In this document: positions 1 to 7,352 of the stretch, piece by piece | How positions within the stretch are numbered: the stretch's first letter is position 1 | Layout of the letters: every line of letters begins with the position of its first letter | Source of the DNA: Lachnospiraceae bacterium | GTDB lineage: Bacteria > Bacillota > Clostridia > Lachnospirales > Lachnospiraceae | Length of the DNA: 11,155 nt | Reading direction: 5' to 3' | NCBI GenBank assembly: GCA_017959525.1 | Contig: JAGDAL010000284.1 | Coordinates: 1-11,155, forward strand | The notes under the pieces: model-generated | Told to the model about the DNA's origin: nothing | The model's input: only the letters and a program-made list of their open reading frames with translations | Database searches by the model: none | Position numbers and translations under genes: made by a program

Positions 1-568
1 ACAATAGCATCATATCCTTACGCTCATCATTGAGATCCTTCATTGCGTATCCTTCCTTTGCGGAAGCGAATACGAATGGGCAATCTAACTGCTCATCGGA
101 TGCATCTAAGTCCATGAAAAGCTCTAATACTTCGTCGATAACCTCGTTCGGACGAGCTTCCGGACGGTCAATCTTGTTGACACAAACGATAACCGGAAGG
201 TCTAAGTCCAACGCCTTCATCAATACGAACTTGGTCTGTGGCATAGCGCCTTCGAAAGCGTCAACCACGAGAACTACACCGTCAACCATCTTCAGAACTC
301 GCTCTACCTCGCCACCGAAGTCTGCATGGCCAGGAGTGTCGATGATGTTAATCTTGGTGTCTTTATAATATACAGCGGTATTCTTAGATAAGATGGTGAT
401 ACCACGCTCACGCTCGATATCGTTAGAATCCATGACACGCTCCTGTACAGCCTGGTTGTCACGGAATACACCGCTTTGCTTCAAAAGTTCATCTACAAGG
501 GTGGTCTTACCATGATCTACGTGTGCGATGATGGCAATATTACGAATATCCTCTCTTGCTTGAATCAT
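1..568 (-). CDS. typA: Ribosome-associated GTPase TypA/BipA, N-terminal 189 codons (partial)
   Basis: Translation GTPase of the EF-G/LepA superfamily, which binds the ribosome and acts in ribosome assembly and stress adaptation; it works in the cytoplasm. Read leftward from ATG at 568, the protein shows all GTPase motifs in order: G1 AHVDHGKTT (residues 15-23), G2 RGITI (55-59), G3 DTPGH (77-81), G4 NKID (131-134) and G5 in FASAKEG. The segments [19 protein letters not shown] and DFGGEVERV are diagnostic for TypA/BipA rather than EF-G or LepA. A GAAGGA ribosome binding site lies 4 nt ahead of the ATG. The window edge removes the rest of the gene (the family has about 600 residues), so domains II, III, V and the BipA-specific C-terminus cannot be inspected. 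It is transcribed divergently from the CobA-like gene. The family call is very secure. Confidence 0.97.
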   Translation of the reverse strand, partial: MIQAREDIRNIAIIAHVDHGKTTLVDELLKQSGVFRDNQAVQERVMDSNDIERERGITILSKNTAVYYKDTKINIIDTPGHADFGGEVERVLKMVDGVVLVVDAFEGAMPQTKFVLMKALDLDLPVIVCVNKIDRPEARPNEVIDEVLELFMDLDASDEQLDCPFVFASAKEGYAMKDLNDERKDMMLL

Positions 569-612
569 ATTATCCTTCTTTCTTATTTATATATCTTTTT
601 CGCGACTGTATC

Positions 613-640
613 ATTCTATCACAATTATCACGGTGCACAA
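613..640 (-). promoter_or_regulatory. Sigma-A promoter of typA
   Basis: On the minus strand, TTGTGC (640-635) and TAGAAT (618-613) are separated by 16 bp, and TGA directly before the -10 makes it an extended -10 promoter. The predicted start near 606 gives a 5' leader of roughly 38 nt. This is the best promoter match between the divergent genes on this strand. Confidence 0.65.
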
Positions 641-650
641 GAGGTAAAAT

Positions 651-664
651 CCACGAAACCGTGG
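651..664. repeat. Small inverted repeat between the divergent typA and CobA-like promoters
   Basis: CCACG (651-655), loop AAAC, CGTGG (660-664) forms a perfect 5-bp hairpin. It lies between the two back-to-back promoters, 11 bp from the typA -35 and 28 bp from the other -35. It could be an operator or chance; no regulator is indicated. Confidence 0.3.
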
Positions 665-691
665 GACATTTCGGCGAGAATACAGAAAAAT

Positions 692-720
692 TTGCTAAAT
701 TGGGTGAGATATGGTATATT
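692..720 (+). promoter_or_regulatory. Sigma-A promoter of the CobA/BtuR-like gene
   Basis: TTGCTA (692-697) and TATATT (715-720) with a 17-bp spacer; TGG immediately before the -10 gives an extended -10 element. The predicted start near 727 leaves only about 14 nt of leader, just enough to hold the GGAGG ribosome binding site (731-735). Confidence 0.7.
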
Positions 721-740
721 GCAATGACTTGGAGGAAACT

Positions 741-1238
741 ATGGAAAAAGGTATCATACAGGTTTACTACGGCAATGGAAGTGGCAAGAGCTCTGCAGCT
801 TTTGGTAACGCCATCCGTCAGGTAAGCTCCGGATCAACTGCATATATTATTCGCTTCCTTAAGGGACAGATCGACGAAGCGTACATGCGTAAGTTGGAAC
901 CGGAAGTGAAGTTATTTAGTTTTGAACGTTCCGTGGGCGGCTTTGATTCTTTATCAGAGGAACAGAAGTCCGACGAGAAGCAGAATATTTTGAACGGCAT
1001 CAACTTTGCCAAGAAGGTACTTACTACCGGCGAGTGTGATGTGCTGGTTTTGGATGAGGTCCTTGGTATTGTGGATGAGGGCATTGCAACAGCAGAAGAG
1101 ATTCTTGAGCTTTTGCAGGAACGCTCTGTTTTTACCACAGTGATTCTAACAGGACGCAGTTTGCCGGATGCGATTCGCCGGGTTGCGGATCAGGTTCTGC
1201 GCATTGATTCCGAGAAGGAGCCGGAAGTGAACCAGTAG
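741..1238 (+). CDS. CobA/BtuR-like ATP:corrinoid adenosyltransferase family protein (165 aa)
   Basis: P-loop protein of the CobA/CobO/BtuR family, whose characterised members transfer the adenosyl group of ATP to cob(I)alamin-type corrinoids in the cytoplasm. Visible features: an N-terminal beta strand and P-loop GNGSGKSSAAFG (11-22), where classical members have GNGKGKTTAAFG; RFLKG (38-42), matching QF(I/L)KG; Walker-B-like VLVLDEV (101-107); and VILTGR (134-139) followed by a VADQV segment, matching the family's TGR...AD.V motif. At 165 residues it is shorter than E. coli BtuR (196). The ATG at 741 is chosen over an in-frame GTG at 711 because GGAGG (731-735) lies 5 nt upstream and the promoter -10 lies after 711. 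It is a single-gene unit ending 5 nt before the dapA promoter. No other cobalamin gene is nearby, so the substrate is uncertain; the fold assignment is strong, the reaction only likely. Confidence 0.8.
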   Translation: MEKGIIQVYYGNGSGKSSAAFGNAIRQVSSGSTAYIIRFLKGQIDEAYMRKLEPEVKLFSFERSVGGFDSLSEEQKSDEKQNILNGINFAKKVLTTGECDVLVLDEVLGIVDEGIATAEEILELLQERSVFTTVILTGRSLPDAIRRVADQVLRIDSEKEPEVNQ

Positions 1239-1240
1239 GA

Positions 1241-1266
1241 GCATTGACTTTGCTTTGAGGCAATGC
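1241..1266. repeat. Inverted repeat overlapping the dapA promoter
   Basis: GCATTG (1241-1246) and CAATGC (1261-1266) are perfect 6-bp arms with a 14-nt loop, starting 3 nt after the stop codon of the CobA-like gene. The left arm overlaps the dapA -35 and the right arm abuts the -10. CTT (1248-1250) with AGG (1258-1260) can extend the stem past a bulged A. As RNA it could be a weak terminator for the upstream gene, followed by TATATTTTA; as DNA it could be an operator. Both are inference. Confidence 0.35.
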
Positions 1267-1272
1267 TATATT
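1244..1272 (+). promoter_or_regulatory. Sigma-A promoter of the lysine riboswitch-dapAB unit
   Basis: TTGACT (1244-1249), 17-bp spacer, TATATT (1267-1272), with TGC before the -10 as an extended -10. The predicted start near 1279 falls just ahead of the aptamer P1 stem at 1283, exactly where an L-box transcript should begin. Confidence 0.8.
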
Positions 1273-1282
1273 TTAGATAACA

Positions 1283-1443
1283 GATAGAGGTCGCGTGTCT
1301 TATGAGTATCCGGAGGGATGCAGCAGGTGCAGAGGAATCCCGGAGGAAGGAAGCCACGCCGAAAGAAGTATCGCCTGTGGGTACTTACTTGGGCACAAGT
1401 TGAATAAGCTTGTGACTGTCATCTTTTTAGATGTTGGGCTATC
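1283..1443 (+). promoter_or_regulatory. Lysine riboswitch (L-box) aptamer
   Basis: The stretch carries the conserved L-box core in order: GATAGAGGTCGCG (from 1283), GAGTA (1304-1308), GGAGGAAGGAAGCCACGCCG (about 1342-1361), GACTGTCATC (about 1414-1423) and GGGCTATC (1436-1443). The P1 stem closes by GATAG (1283-1287) with CTATC (1439-1443). The order and wording match the Bacillus subtilis lysC leader (GATAGAGGTGCG ... GGCTGTCA ... GGAGGGCTATC). Lysine binding stabilises P1 and the junction. With the terminator 17 nt downstream and dapA following, the expected result is transcription shut-off when lysine is abundant. I could not identify a clear antiterminator strand by eye. Confidence 0.95.
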
Positions 1444-1460
1444 AAGGAAGTGTATTCAAT

Positions 1461-1487
1461 GGCGGCTCATATTCGAGCCGTCTTTTT
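1461..1487 (+). terminator. Riboswitch-controlled intrinsic terminator in the dapA leader
   Basis: The 5' arm GGCGGCTC (1461-1468) pairs with GAGCCGTC (1475-1482), including one G-U pair, around loop ATATTC, followed by a T run at 1483-1487. It lies between aptamer and dapA, the usual place for an L-box expression platform working by attenuation. Confidence 0.88.
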
Positions 1488-1526
1488 ATTATTCCGGAAG
1501 CTCGTGTATTTATTAGGAGGAAAGAT

Positions 1527-2411
1527 ATGTCAATTTTTAAAGGTGCCGGAGTAGCAATTGTTACCCCAATGAAAGAGAATCTGGATGTCAATTATGACAA
1601 GCTGGAAGAGCTGATTAATTTTCATGTGGATAACGGTACAGACGCCATCATCATTGCAGGAACCACCGGTGAGAGCTCTACCTTAACCATGGAAGAGCAT
1701 CGTCAGGTGATTCGTGTAGCAGTGGAGTTTACCAAGCATCGCATTCCGGTAGTAGCAGGTACCGGATCCAACTGCACCAGAACCGCAATTCAGCTGACCA
1801 AAGAGGCAGAGGAAGACGGTGCAGATGCAGGGATTATTGTAACTCCATATTACAACAAGGCAACTCAGGCCGGCTTGGTATCTCACTACAGCCAGATTGC
1901 AGACAACACCAAGTTGCCAATCATTCTGTACAACGTACCGGGCAGAACCGGATGCAACCTGCAGCCGGAGACTGTTGCAACCTTAGTGAAGACCAAGGAG
2001 AACATCGTTGGTTTGAAGGAAGCAACCGGTAATATGGCGCAGGCATCTGAGACCATGCGTCAGTGTGACGGCAAGTTAGAGTTATACTCCGGAGAAGACG
2101 GATTGGTCGTACCGCTTCTGTCCATCGGAGGTATCGGTGTTATTTCCGTAATCTCTAACGTGGCTCCACAGCAGACCCATGATATGATCCAGGCATTCTT
2201 CGACGGCGATGTTGCGAAGGCAGCCGAGATCCAGCTTCGTTCCCTGCCATTGGTGAATGCGTTGTTTAGTGAAGTAAATCCAATTCCTGTGAAGAAGGCC
2301 CTGAATTTGATGGGCATGAATGTAGGCTCCCTTCGTTCTCCGTTATGTGAGATCGGCGCAGAGCATGCAGCACAGTTAGAGCAGGCAATGAAGGATTTCG
2401 GAATTCTGTAA
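1527..2411 (+). CDS. dapA: 4-hydroxy-tetrahydrodipicolinate synthase
   Basis: Condenses pyruvate with aspartate semialdehyde, the first committed step of the diaminopimelate/lysine pathway, in the cytoplasm. It is a TIM-barrel lyase of 294 residues, the normal family length. The Schiff-base lysine is K164 in VGLKEATG; GTTGE (45-49) holds the active-site threonines; Y135 and R140 lie in ILYNVPGRTG, matching catalytic Tyr133 and Arg138 of E. coli DapA. The ATG at 1527 is preceded by AGGAGG (1515-1520) at 6 nt; an open frame extends upstream to 1431 but would run through the riboswitch and terminator. dapB follows after 12 nt, so the two are cotranscribed under the L-box. Nothing is missing or unusual. 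Confidence 0.98.
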   Translation: MSIFKGAGVAIVTPMKENLDVNYDKLEELINFHVDNGTDAIIIAGTTGESSTLTMEEHRQVIRVAVEFTKHRIPVVAGTGSNCTRTAIQLTKEAEEDGADAGIIVTPYYNKATQAGLVSHYSQIADNTKLPIILYNVPGRTGCNLQPETVATLVKTKENIVGLKEATGNMAQASETMRQCDGKLELYSGEDGLVVPLLSIGGIGVISVISNVAPQQTHDMIQAFFDGDVAKAAEIQLRSLPLVNALFSEVNPIPVKKALNLMGMNVGSLRSPLCEIGAEHAAQLEQAMKDFGIL

Positions 2412-2423
2412 GAGGTGAATACT

Positions 2424-3185
2424 ATGATTCGAGTTATTATGCATGGCTGCAACGGTCATATGGGACAGACCATTACCCGACTGATTGCAGAAGAGGATGG
2501 AATTGAAATCGTTGCAGGTGTAGATCCTTATACCGAGCTTGCCAATACCTATCCGGTATTTGCAACCATCGATGCCTGTGATGTAGAAGCAGATGTAATC
2601 ATCGATTTCTCCAATGCCAAGGCAGTGGACGGATTGTTGGATTACGCTGTAGAGAAGAAGGTACCGGTTGTTCTTTGTACCACCGGATTGTCCGACGAGC
2701 AGTTGGCAAAGGTGAACAAGACTTCCGAGCAGGTGGCTGTTTTGAAGGCAGCTAACATGTCCCTTGGTATCAATACCTTAATGGACCTTCTGAAGAAGGC
2801 AACCGCTGTATTTGCAGATGCGGGATTTGATATTGAGATCGTAGAGAAGCATCACAATCAGAAGTTGGATGCACCAAGCGGAACCGCCATTGCATTGGCA
2901 GATTCCATCAACGAAGTCTTGGACAACGAATACACATACAACTATGATCGTAGCCAGGACCGTAAGAAGCGTGAGAAAAAAGAAATCGGTATTGTCTCCG
3001 TTCGTGGCGGCAACATCGTAGGTGAGCATGAAGTGATCTTCGCCGGCATGGACGAAGTGATTACCTTCAAGCACACCGCAACTTCCAAGGGCGTATTTGG
3101 TAAGGGCGCTGTGGAAGCAGCCAAGTTCTTAGCAGGTAAGCCGGCAGGAATGTACGACATGCAGGATGTGATCGCTGCAAAATAA
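2424..3185 (+). CDS. dapB: 4-hydroxy-tetrahydrodipicolinate reductase
   Basis: Reduces the DapA product with NAD(P)H to tetrahydrodipicolinate, in the cytoplasm. The 253-residue protein has the Rossmann nucleotide-binding loop HGCNGHMG (7-14), CTTG (85-88) near the cofactor site, and the DapB signature EKHHNQKLDAPSGTA (141-155) with the catalytic His pair and Lys147. SVRGGNIVGEHEV further downstream is also typical. The start is ATG at 2424 because AGAGGTG (2411-2417) sits 6 nt ahead; a GTG at 2415 in the same frame lies within that ribosome binding site. It begins 12 nt after dapA and ends just before a strong terminator, so it is the last gene of the lysine-regulated unit. Confidence 0.98.
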   Translation: MIRVIMHGCNGHMGQTITRLIAEEDGIEIVAGVDPYTELANTYPVFATIDACDVEADVIIDFSNAKAVDGLLDYAVEKKVPVVLCTTGLSDEQLAKVNKTSEQVAVLKAANMSLGINTLMDLLKKATAVFADAGFDIEIVEKHHNQKLDAPSGTAIALADSINEVLDNEYTYNYDRSQDRKKREKKEIGIVSVRGGNIVGEHEVIFAGMDEVITFKHTATSKGVFGKGAVEAAKFLAGKPAGMYDMQDVIAAK

Positions 3186-3194
3186 AGCATATAG

Positions 3195-3230
3195 AAATGC
3201 CCATCACAGGAAACTGTGGTGGGCATTTTT
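3195..3230. terminator. Strong intrinsic terminator between convergent dapB and trkH
   Basis: AAATGCCCATCACAG (3195-3209), a GAAA tetraloop (3210-3213) and CTGTGGTGGGCATTT (3214-3228) form a 15-bp stem with one G-U pair, followed by T residues. In the rightward direction it ends dapAB. In the leftward direction the same hairpin lies 15 nt past the trkH stop, but the T tract there (TTTCTATATG) is weaker. Confidence 0.93.
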
Positions 3231-3244
3231 GATTGCTGGAAAAA

Positions 3245-4759
3245 TTAGGAATTCCGTTTTTTCTGGCGTTCCATAATGCGGTTGCGTCTCCAGGTGCTGA
3301 AGCGATGTCTGCGATGATCGATGACATCCTTCCACATCAGCGGATGTAAGAGTAACAGCAACGGATACAATTCCAAACGGCCGGCTAACATGTCGAACAT
3401 CAGCACACACTTGGATAAGTCGCTGAATCTCGAGAAGTTCTGAATCGGTCCAACCTGCTCAAGACCCGGTCCGATGTTGTTAATGGTGGCAGCCACCGCG
3501 GTAAAATTGGTGACCAGATCCATTCCATCGATGGAGATGATGATAATGGAAATTACAAAAATCCAAATGAAGGTCATAAAGTAAATATTCACGGAATGAA
3601 TCATTCCGGAATCCACCGGCTTGCCGTCGACCTTCACCTTGCGAACACTCTTTGGATGAATGTAGTAGAAGCTCTCCCGGACGAAGGACTTGAATCCAAT
3701 CACGATACGGGAGACCTTGATTCCGCCGCCGGTACTTCCGGCACAGGCACCTACAAACATAAGCAACACCAGGATGGTCTTGGATAATCCCGGCCAGGTA
3801 TCGAAGTTGGCCGTAGAGAATCCGGTGGTGGTAATGATGGATGCCACCTGGAAGGAAGCCTTCGTAATGGCATCAAACGCATTCTCACACAGGGAGAGAA
3901 TGTTGAAGGTAATCAGTCCAATGGCAATGGCGATGATTACGAAGTATTCTTTGACTTCTTCCATCTCCCAAGCTTTCTTAAACTGCTTGGCGATGATGAA
4001 GTAGTAGGCGTTGAAGTTCACGCCGAAGAGAATCATGAATACCGTTACCACCCACTGAAGGTAGATGGAGTAACCGCCAATGCTGGTGTCCTTAATTCCG
4101 AATCCACCGGTACCTGCTGTACCGAAGCTGGTGCAGATGGCATCAAACACCGGCATATGGCCGCAGATTAAGAAGATGAATTCCAATAAGGTCAGTGCAA
4201 AATAAATAATATAGAGATTCCGAGCGGTTTCCTTCATGCGGGGAACCAGCTTACCAACGGATGGTCCCGGAGACTCGGCACGCATCAGGTTGATGTTGGA
4301 ACCGCCACTTAGTGGAATGATGGCCAAGATGAAGACCAACACACCCATACCGCCAATCCAGTGGGTAAAACTACGCCAGATAAGGGACGGATGAGACAGG
4401 GTTTCAACCGTATTCAAGATACTGGCTCCTGTGGTGGTAAAACCGGAAATCGTCTCAAACAACGCATTGATAAAATGCGGAATCTCGCCGGTCAAAACGA
4501 ATGGCAGGCAACCGACCAGGGATAACAGAATCCAACTGAGTGCCGTGGTAACGCAGCCTTCCTTCAAATAGAAGACGGTATCCTTCGGACGATGAATCGT
4601 AAGAAGGAATCCAAGCAAGGTTGCTAAGGCGCCTACCATCAGGTATACCAATCCTTCGATTTCCAGATAAATCAGACCTGTCAGTGCAGGTAATAGTAGA
4701 AGTATGCCTTCCAGCTTCAATACAGAACCGAGGACATACCGAACGATTGATTTGTTCAT
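3245..4759 (-). CDS. trkH: TrkH/KtrB-family potassium channel subunit
   Basis: Membrane pore subunit of a Trk/Ktr K+ uptake system; it works with the cytoplasmic RCK protein encoded just upstream. The 504-residue protein is strongly hydrophobic and has the four pore loops of the family, each with its filter glycine: SGFTTTGAS (105-113), GTAGTGGFG (213-221), ITTTGFST (309-316) and INNIGPG (426-432). The motif GACAGSTGGGIKVSR (337-351) is the conserved segment after the third repeat, and GRLELYPLL (460-468) marks the usual end of the fold. A basic tail of about 25 residues (from D481, rich in Arg, Lys and His) extends beyond it. GGAGG lies 5 nt before the ATG at 4759. It is last in the upp operon, 11 nt after trkA. 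Whether it behaves as TrkH or KtrB cannot be settled by eye; the double-RCK partner favours Trk. Confidence 0.95.
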   Translation of the reverse strand: MNKSIVRYVLGSVLKLEGILLLLPALTGLIYLEIEGLVYLMVGALATLLGFLLTIHRPKDTVFYLKEGCVTTALSWILLSLVGCLPFVLTGEIPHFINALFETISGFTTTGASILNTVETLSHPSLIWRSFTHWIGGMGVLVFILAIIPLSGGSNINLMRAESPGPSVGKLVPRMKETARNLYIIYFALTLLEFIFLICGHMPVFDAICTSFGTAGTGGFGIKDTSIGGYSIYLQWVVTVFMILFGVNFNAYYFIIAKQFKKAWEMEEVKEYFVIIAIAIGLITFNILSLCENAFDAITKASFQVASIITTTGFSTANFDTWPGLSKTILVLLMFVGACAGSTGGGIKVSRIVIGFKSFVRESFYYIHPKSVRKVKVDGKPVDSGMIHSVNIYFMTFIWIFVISIIIISIDGMDLVTNFTAVAATINNIGPGLEQVGPIQNFSRFSDLSKCVLMFDMLAGRLELYPLLLLLHPLMWKDVIDHRRHRFSTWRRNRIMERQKKRNS

Positions 4760-4770
4760 GGCATCCTCCG

Positions 4771-6171
4771 CTATTTCAAAATATCCGTAATTTCGTTGAA
4801 GCCGGTGTTGGTCGTAACCACCATGAAGGTATCACCGATTTCGATGGTATCGGAACCGCTTGGGATAATAATCTTGCCATTGCGGTTGATAAAAGCCAGT
4901 ACCAGGTTGTCTTTCAGATTCAGGTTCATCAGCGGAACACCGGTGACTTCGGAAGAATCGAAGACGGAGAACTCGATGGCCTCTACCTTCTGATCAAACA
5001 TATGATACAGCGTCTCAATGTTGCAGTTCTCAACGGAAGCACGACGTGCTCTTGCGTATCCGACGATAGCCTCAGCGGTCAGATAACGCGGGTAGATGAT
5101 ACTGCCCAAATCCAGTCCGTTTAGTACATCACGGAAAGCGAAGCGGTTGACCTTGGTAACCACCTTGGCATTGGACATCTTATTGGCATGTAAGGTTAAG
5201 AAAATATTTTCCTCATCAATACCGGTCAGAGGTACTAACGCCTCGGTTGTCTGGAGTCCTTCCTCCTTCAGGATGGCAGGATCCGTACCGTCGCCATTGA
5301 TAATGATGGCTTCCGGAAGCAACAGACTTAGTTCATCGCAACGAGCCGTATTGGACTCGATAATCTTAACGGAAATATTATTGTGAATCAGCTGCTTAGC
5401 CAGGTAAAAAGCAGTCACACCACCACCGATGATGATGCAGTCGTGAACCTGGCTGGTAATAATACCAAGCTTTTTCAAAGAAGCACGACCAAAACGACGC
5501 GGTACCGCGAAGGATACGATATCCCCTGCTAAGAAGGTAAAGCTTCCGTTCGGGATGGTGACTTTGCCTTGACGCTCGACGGCACAGAAGACCATGTTTT
5601 TCAGGTCCGTCTTCTTACCAAACTCCATCAGGGTATTGTTGGCCAGAGGGCTTCCTTCCGGAATCTTGACCTTGATCATTTCGGCTTCGCCATGGGCAAA
5701 AGAGTTGACCTCCAAAGCGGTTGGCAAATAGAGGATGCGGGAAATCTCCCTGGCAGCCTCTAAGTCCGGATTGATAATCATGGCAAGGCCCAACTTATCA
5801 CGGAGGTATCCTACTTCGTTACTGTAGTCCGGCTTGCGAACGCGAGCGATGGTGGCACAGTTACCCATACGGTTACCTACGGTACAGCAGAGTAAGTTCA
5901 ATTCATCGGAATGGGTAACGGCAATCAGCAAATCCATGGTATCTACACCGGCCTCTTTGAGGACGCTGTAACTACCACCGTTGCCTACGTAACCCATAAT
6001 GTCATAGAGGTTGGTCAAATCCGCAACCTTATGTGCATTGGTATCAACCACGGTGATGTCGTTGCCTTCCTGGGCCAGCTGTTCTACCAGGGTAGAACCA
6101 ACCTTGCCACATCCGACAATCATAATTTTTAATGGACGAAAATCTGTGTCTTCTTTGATTCGTTCAAACAT
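4771..6171 (-). CDS. trkA: Trk system K+ transporter regulatory subunit TrkA (two RCK modules)
   Basis: Cytoplasmic ring-forming regulator that gates TrkH in response to nucleotides. The 466 residues hold two tandem RCK modules, the layout of TrkA rather than the single-module KtrA. First module: Rossmann loop VGCGKVG (19-25) with acidic D43 at the end of the second strand, then an RCK_C domain at about 145-225. Second module: IIGGGVTA (247-254) with E272 at the equivalent position, then RCK_C at about 385-463. The ATG at 6171 lies 2 nt after the stop of the kinase-like gene; its ribosome binding site is weak (GGAG 10 nt upstream), which suggests translational coupling. A start at M17 would fit the bare Rossmann fold but has no ribosome binding site near it. 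trkH follows after 11 nt. Confidence 0.96.
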   Translation of the reverse strand: MFERIKEDTDFRPLKIMIVGCGKVGSTLVEQLAQEGNDITVVDTNAHKVADLTNLYDIMGYVGNGGSYSVLKEAGVDTMDLLIAVTHSDELNLLCCTVGNRMGNCATIARVRKPDYSNEVGYLRDKLGLAMIINPDLEAAREISRILYLPTALEVNSFAHGEAEMIKVKIPEGSPLANNTLMEFGKKTDLKNMVFCAVERQGKVTIPNGSFTFLAGDIVSFAVPRRFGRASLKKLGIITSQVHDCIIIGGGVTAFYLAKQLIHNNISVKIIESNTARCDELSLLLPEAIIINGDGTDPAILKEEGLQTTEALVPLTGIDEENIFLTLHANKMSNAKVVTKVNRFAFRDVLNGLDLGSIIYPRYLTAEAIVGYARARRASVENCNIETLYHMFDQKVEAIEFSVFDSSEVTGVPLMNLNLKDNLVLAFINRNGKIIIPSGSDTIEIGDTFMVVTTNTGFNEITDILK

Positions 6172-6173
6172 AA

Positions 6174-6695
6174 TTATTCCACTCCGAGAGCGGCCTTCAG
6201 TGCCTTCACTGTGCGCTCAATATTTAAATCGGTTTCATCAATGGTAATATCGGCATATTTCTCGTAGAGTACACACCGTTCCTCGTATAAATCCAGTAAG
6301 GTCTGGTCCGGACGATGGGCAACCCCGCGCTCATCCAAATCTCCCAGACGCTTCTGTAAATGCTCGAAATCGATGCGCAGATAAACAACGGTACCAATCT
6401 CCTTGAAATGTTCCATGGCCTTCGGTCCGTAGATGACGCTACCACCGGTGGCAATGACGGCATGTTCCGGAGAAATGGTGCAATTGATTTCTTCCTCTAC
6501 ATGAAGAAAACCGTCCAGACCATCTTCAGAGATGATGTCCTTCAGGCGTTTGTTACAAGCATGTTGAATTACTAAATCAGAATCGACAAAGTCGGCACCA
6601 AGCACCTTGGCGAGAATAACGCCAATGGTGCTTTTGCCGACTCCGGGCATCCCGATCAGTATGATGTTTTGATGGGATGTATTATTTTGTTCCAA
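6174..6695 (-). CDS. Shikimate-kinase-like P-loop kinase with TTG start and altered substrate motif
   Basis: A 173-residue protein of the shikimate kinase (AroK/AroL) fold; true members phosphorylate shikimate in the chorismate pathway. Present: Walker [10 protein letters not shown] (15-23), DSD (38-40) matching the Asp pair, ATGGSV (82-87) for the GG(G/S) motif, a lid segment ERGVAHRP (122-129), and R140 in [11 protein letters not shown]. Missing: the FRxxE arginine that binds shikimate carboxylate (Arg58 in Mycobacterium tuberculosis AroK); here the segment is DGFLHVEEE with L64 in that place. The start is TTG at 6695: AGGAG lies 9 nt upstream, no in-frame ATG occurs before M16 inside the P-loop, and the N-terminus has normal length. 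It overlaps the end of upp by 14 nt and precedes trkA by 2 nt. Databases would probably call it shikimate kinase; another small substrate is possible. I therefore give no symbol. Confidence 0.82.
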   Translation of the reverse strand: MEQNNTSHQNIILIGMPGVGKSTIGVILAKVLGADFVDSDLVIQHACNKRLKDIISEDGLDGFLHVEEEINCTISPEHAVIATGGSVIYGPKAMEHFKEIGTVVYLRIDFEHLQKRLGDLDERGVAHRPDQTLLDLYEERCVLYEKYADITIDETDLNIERTVKALKAALGVE

Positions 6696-7311
6696 AAATT
6701 CGATCTCCTGCGTCGCCTAATCCCGGGCAGATATAAGCGTTCTCATTCAACTCTCTATCCAAATGTCCAACATAGATCTGAATATCCGGATGATCCTCGT
6801 GCAACTTCTTCAGTCCTTCCGGAGCTGCGATGATGCACATGAACTTAATGTTCTTGCCGCCGTGAGCCTTGATCATGCGAATAGCATCAGATCCGGATCC
6901 ACCGGTAGCAAGCATTGGGTCAACAACAACAATTGTACGCTGCTCGATTGGTTCAGGCAGCTTGCAGTAATATTCATGAGGTTCATGTGTCTCAGGATCA
7001 CGATATAATCCGATATGACCAACCTTAGCGGATGGAACCAGATTCAAGATACCGCCAACCATTCCAAGACCTGCACGAAGAATCGGTACAATGGCCATCT
7101 TCTTGCCGGCAATGAAAGGAGTCTTGCAAGTCTCGATTGGAGTCTCGATCTCAACCTCTTCCAATGGAAGGTCTCTCAAAGCCTCAAAGCCCATAAGCAT
7201 TGCGATTTCCTCTACTAATGTACGGAATTCGTTAGTACCGGTATTCTTATCACGAAGCATGGAAATCTTATGCTGAATCAGCGGGTGATCCATAATGACT
7301 ACGTTATCCAT
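6682..7311 (-). CDS. upp: Uracil phosphoribosyltransferase
   Basis: Salvages uracil: uracil + PRPP gives UMP + PPi, in the cytoplasm. The 209-residue length is exactly that of the family. The PRPP loop [12 protein letters not shown] (128-139), PILRAGLGM (76-84) and the C-terminal uracil-binding segment [16 protein letters not shown] are all intact. AAGGAGG lies 5 nt before the ATG at 7311, and a good sigma-A promoter lies about 40 nt upstream. It is the first gene of a leftward operon with the shikimate-kinase-like gene, trkA and trkH, and its last 14 nt overlap the next gene. A uracil permease gene is transcribed divergently, so import and phosphoribosylation are encoded side by side. Confidence 0.98.
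   Translation of the reverse strand: MDNVVIMDHPLIQHKISMLRDKNTGTNEFRTLVEEIAMLMGFEALRDLPLEEVEIETPIETCKTPFIAGKKMAIVPILRAGLGMVGGILNLVPSAKVGHIGLYRDPETHEPHEYYCKLPEPIEQRTIVVVDPMLATGGSGSDAIRMIKAHGGKNIKFMCIIAAPEGLKKLHEDHPDIQIYVGHLDRELNENAYICPGLGDAGDRIFGTK
6705..6709 (-). promoter_or_regulatory. Ribosome binding site fixing the TTG start of the kinase-like gene
   Basis: On the minus strand AGGAG (6709-6705) lies inside the last codons of upp, 9 nt before TTG at 6695. It is the only good ribosome binding site near the 5' end of this frame and supports the non-ATG start and coupling to upp translation. Confidence 0.6.
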
Positions 7312-7352
7312 AGTTTCCTCCTTAAAACGAAATTGTATCTATATTCCGTTAA

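Noticed and set aside
30..368. Rightward open frame of 112 codons at the left edge.
   Set aside because: It lies wholly antisense to the typA GTPase domain, and its Ser/Thr-rich product is typical of a shadow frame.
4621..5124. Rightward open frame of 167 codons antisense to trkH/trkA.
   Set aside because: It lies opposite two well-conserved genes, spans their junction, has no good ribosome binding site, and its translation matches no family I know.
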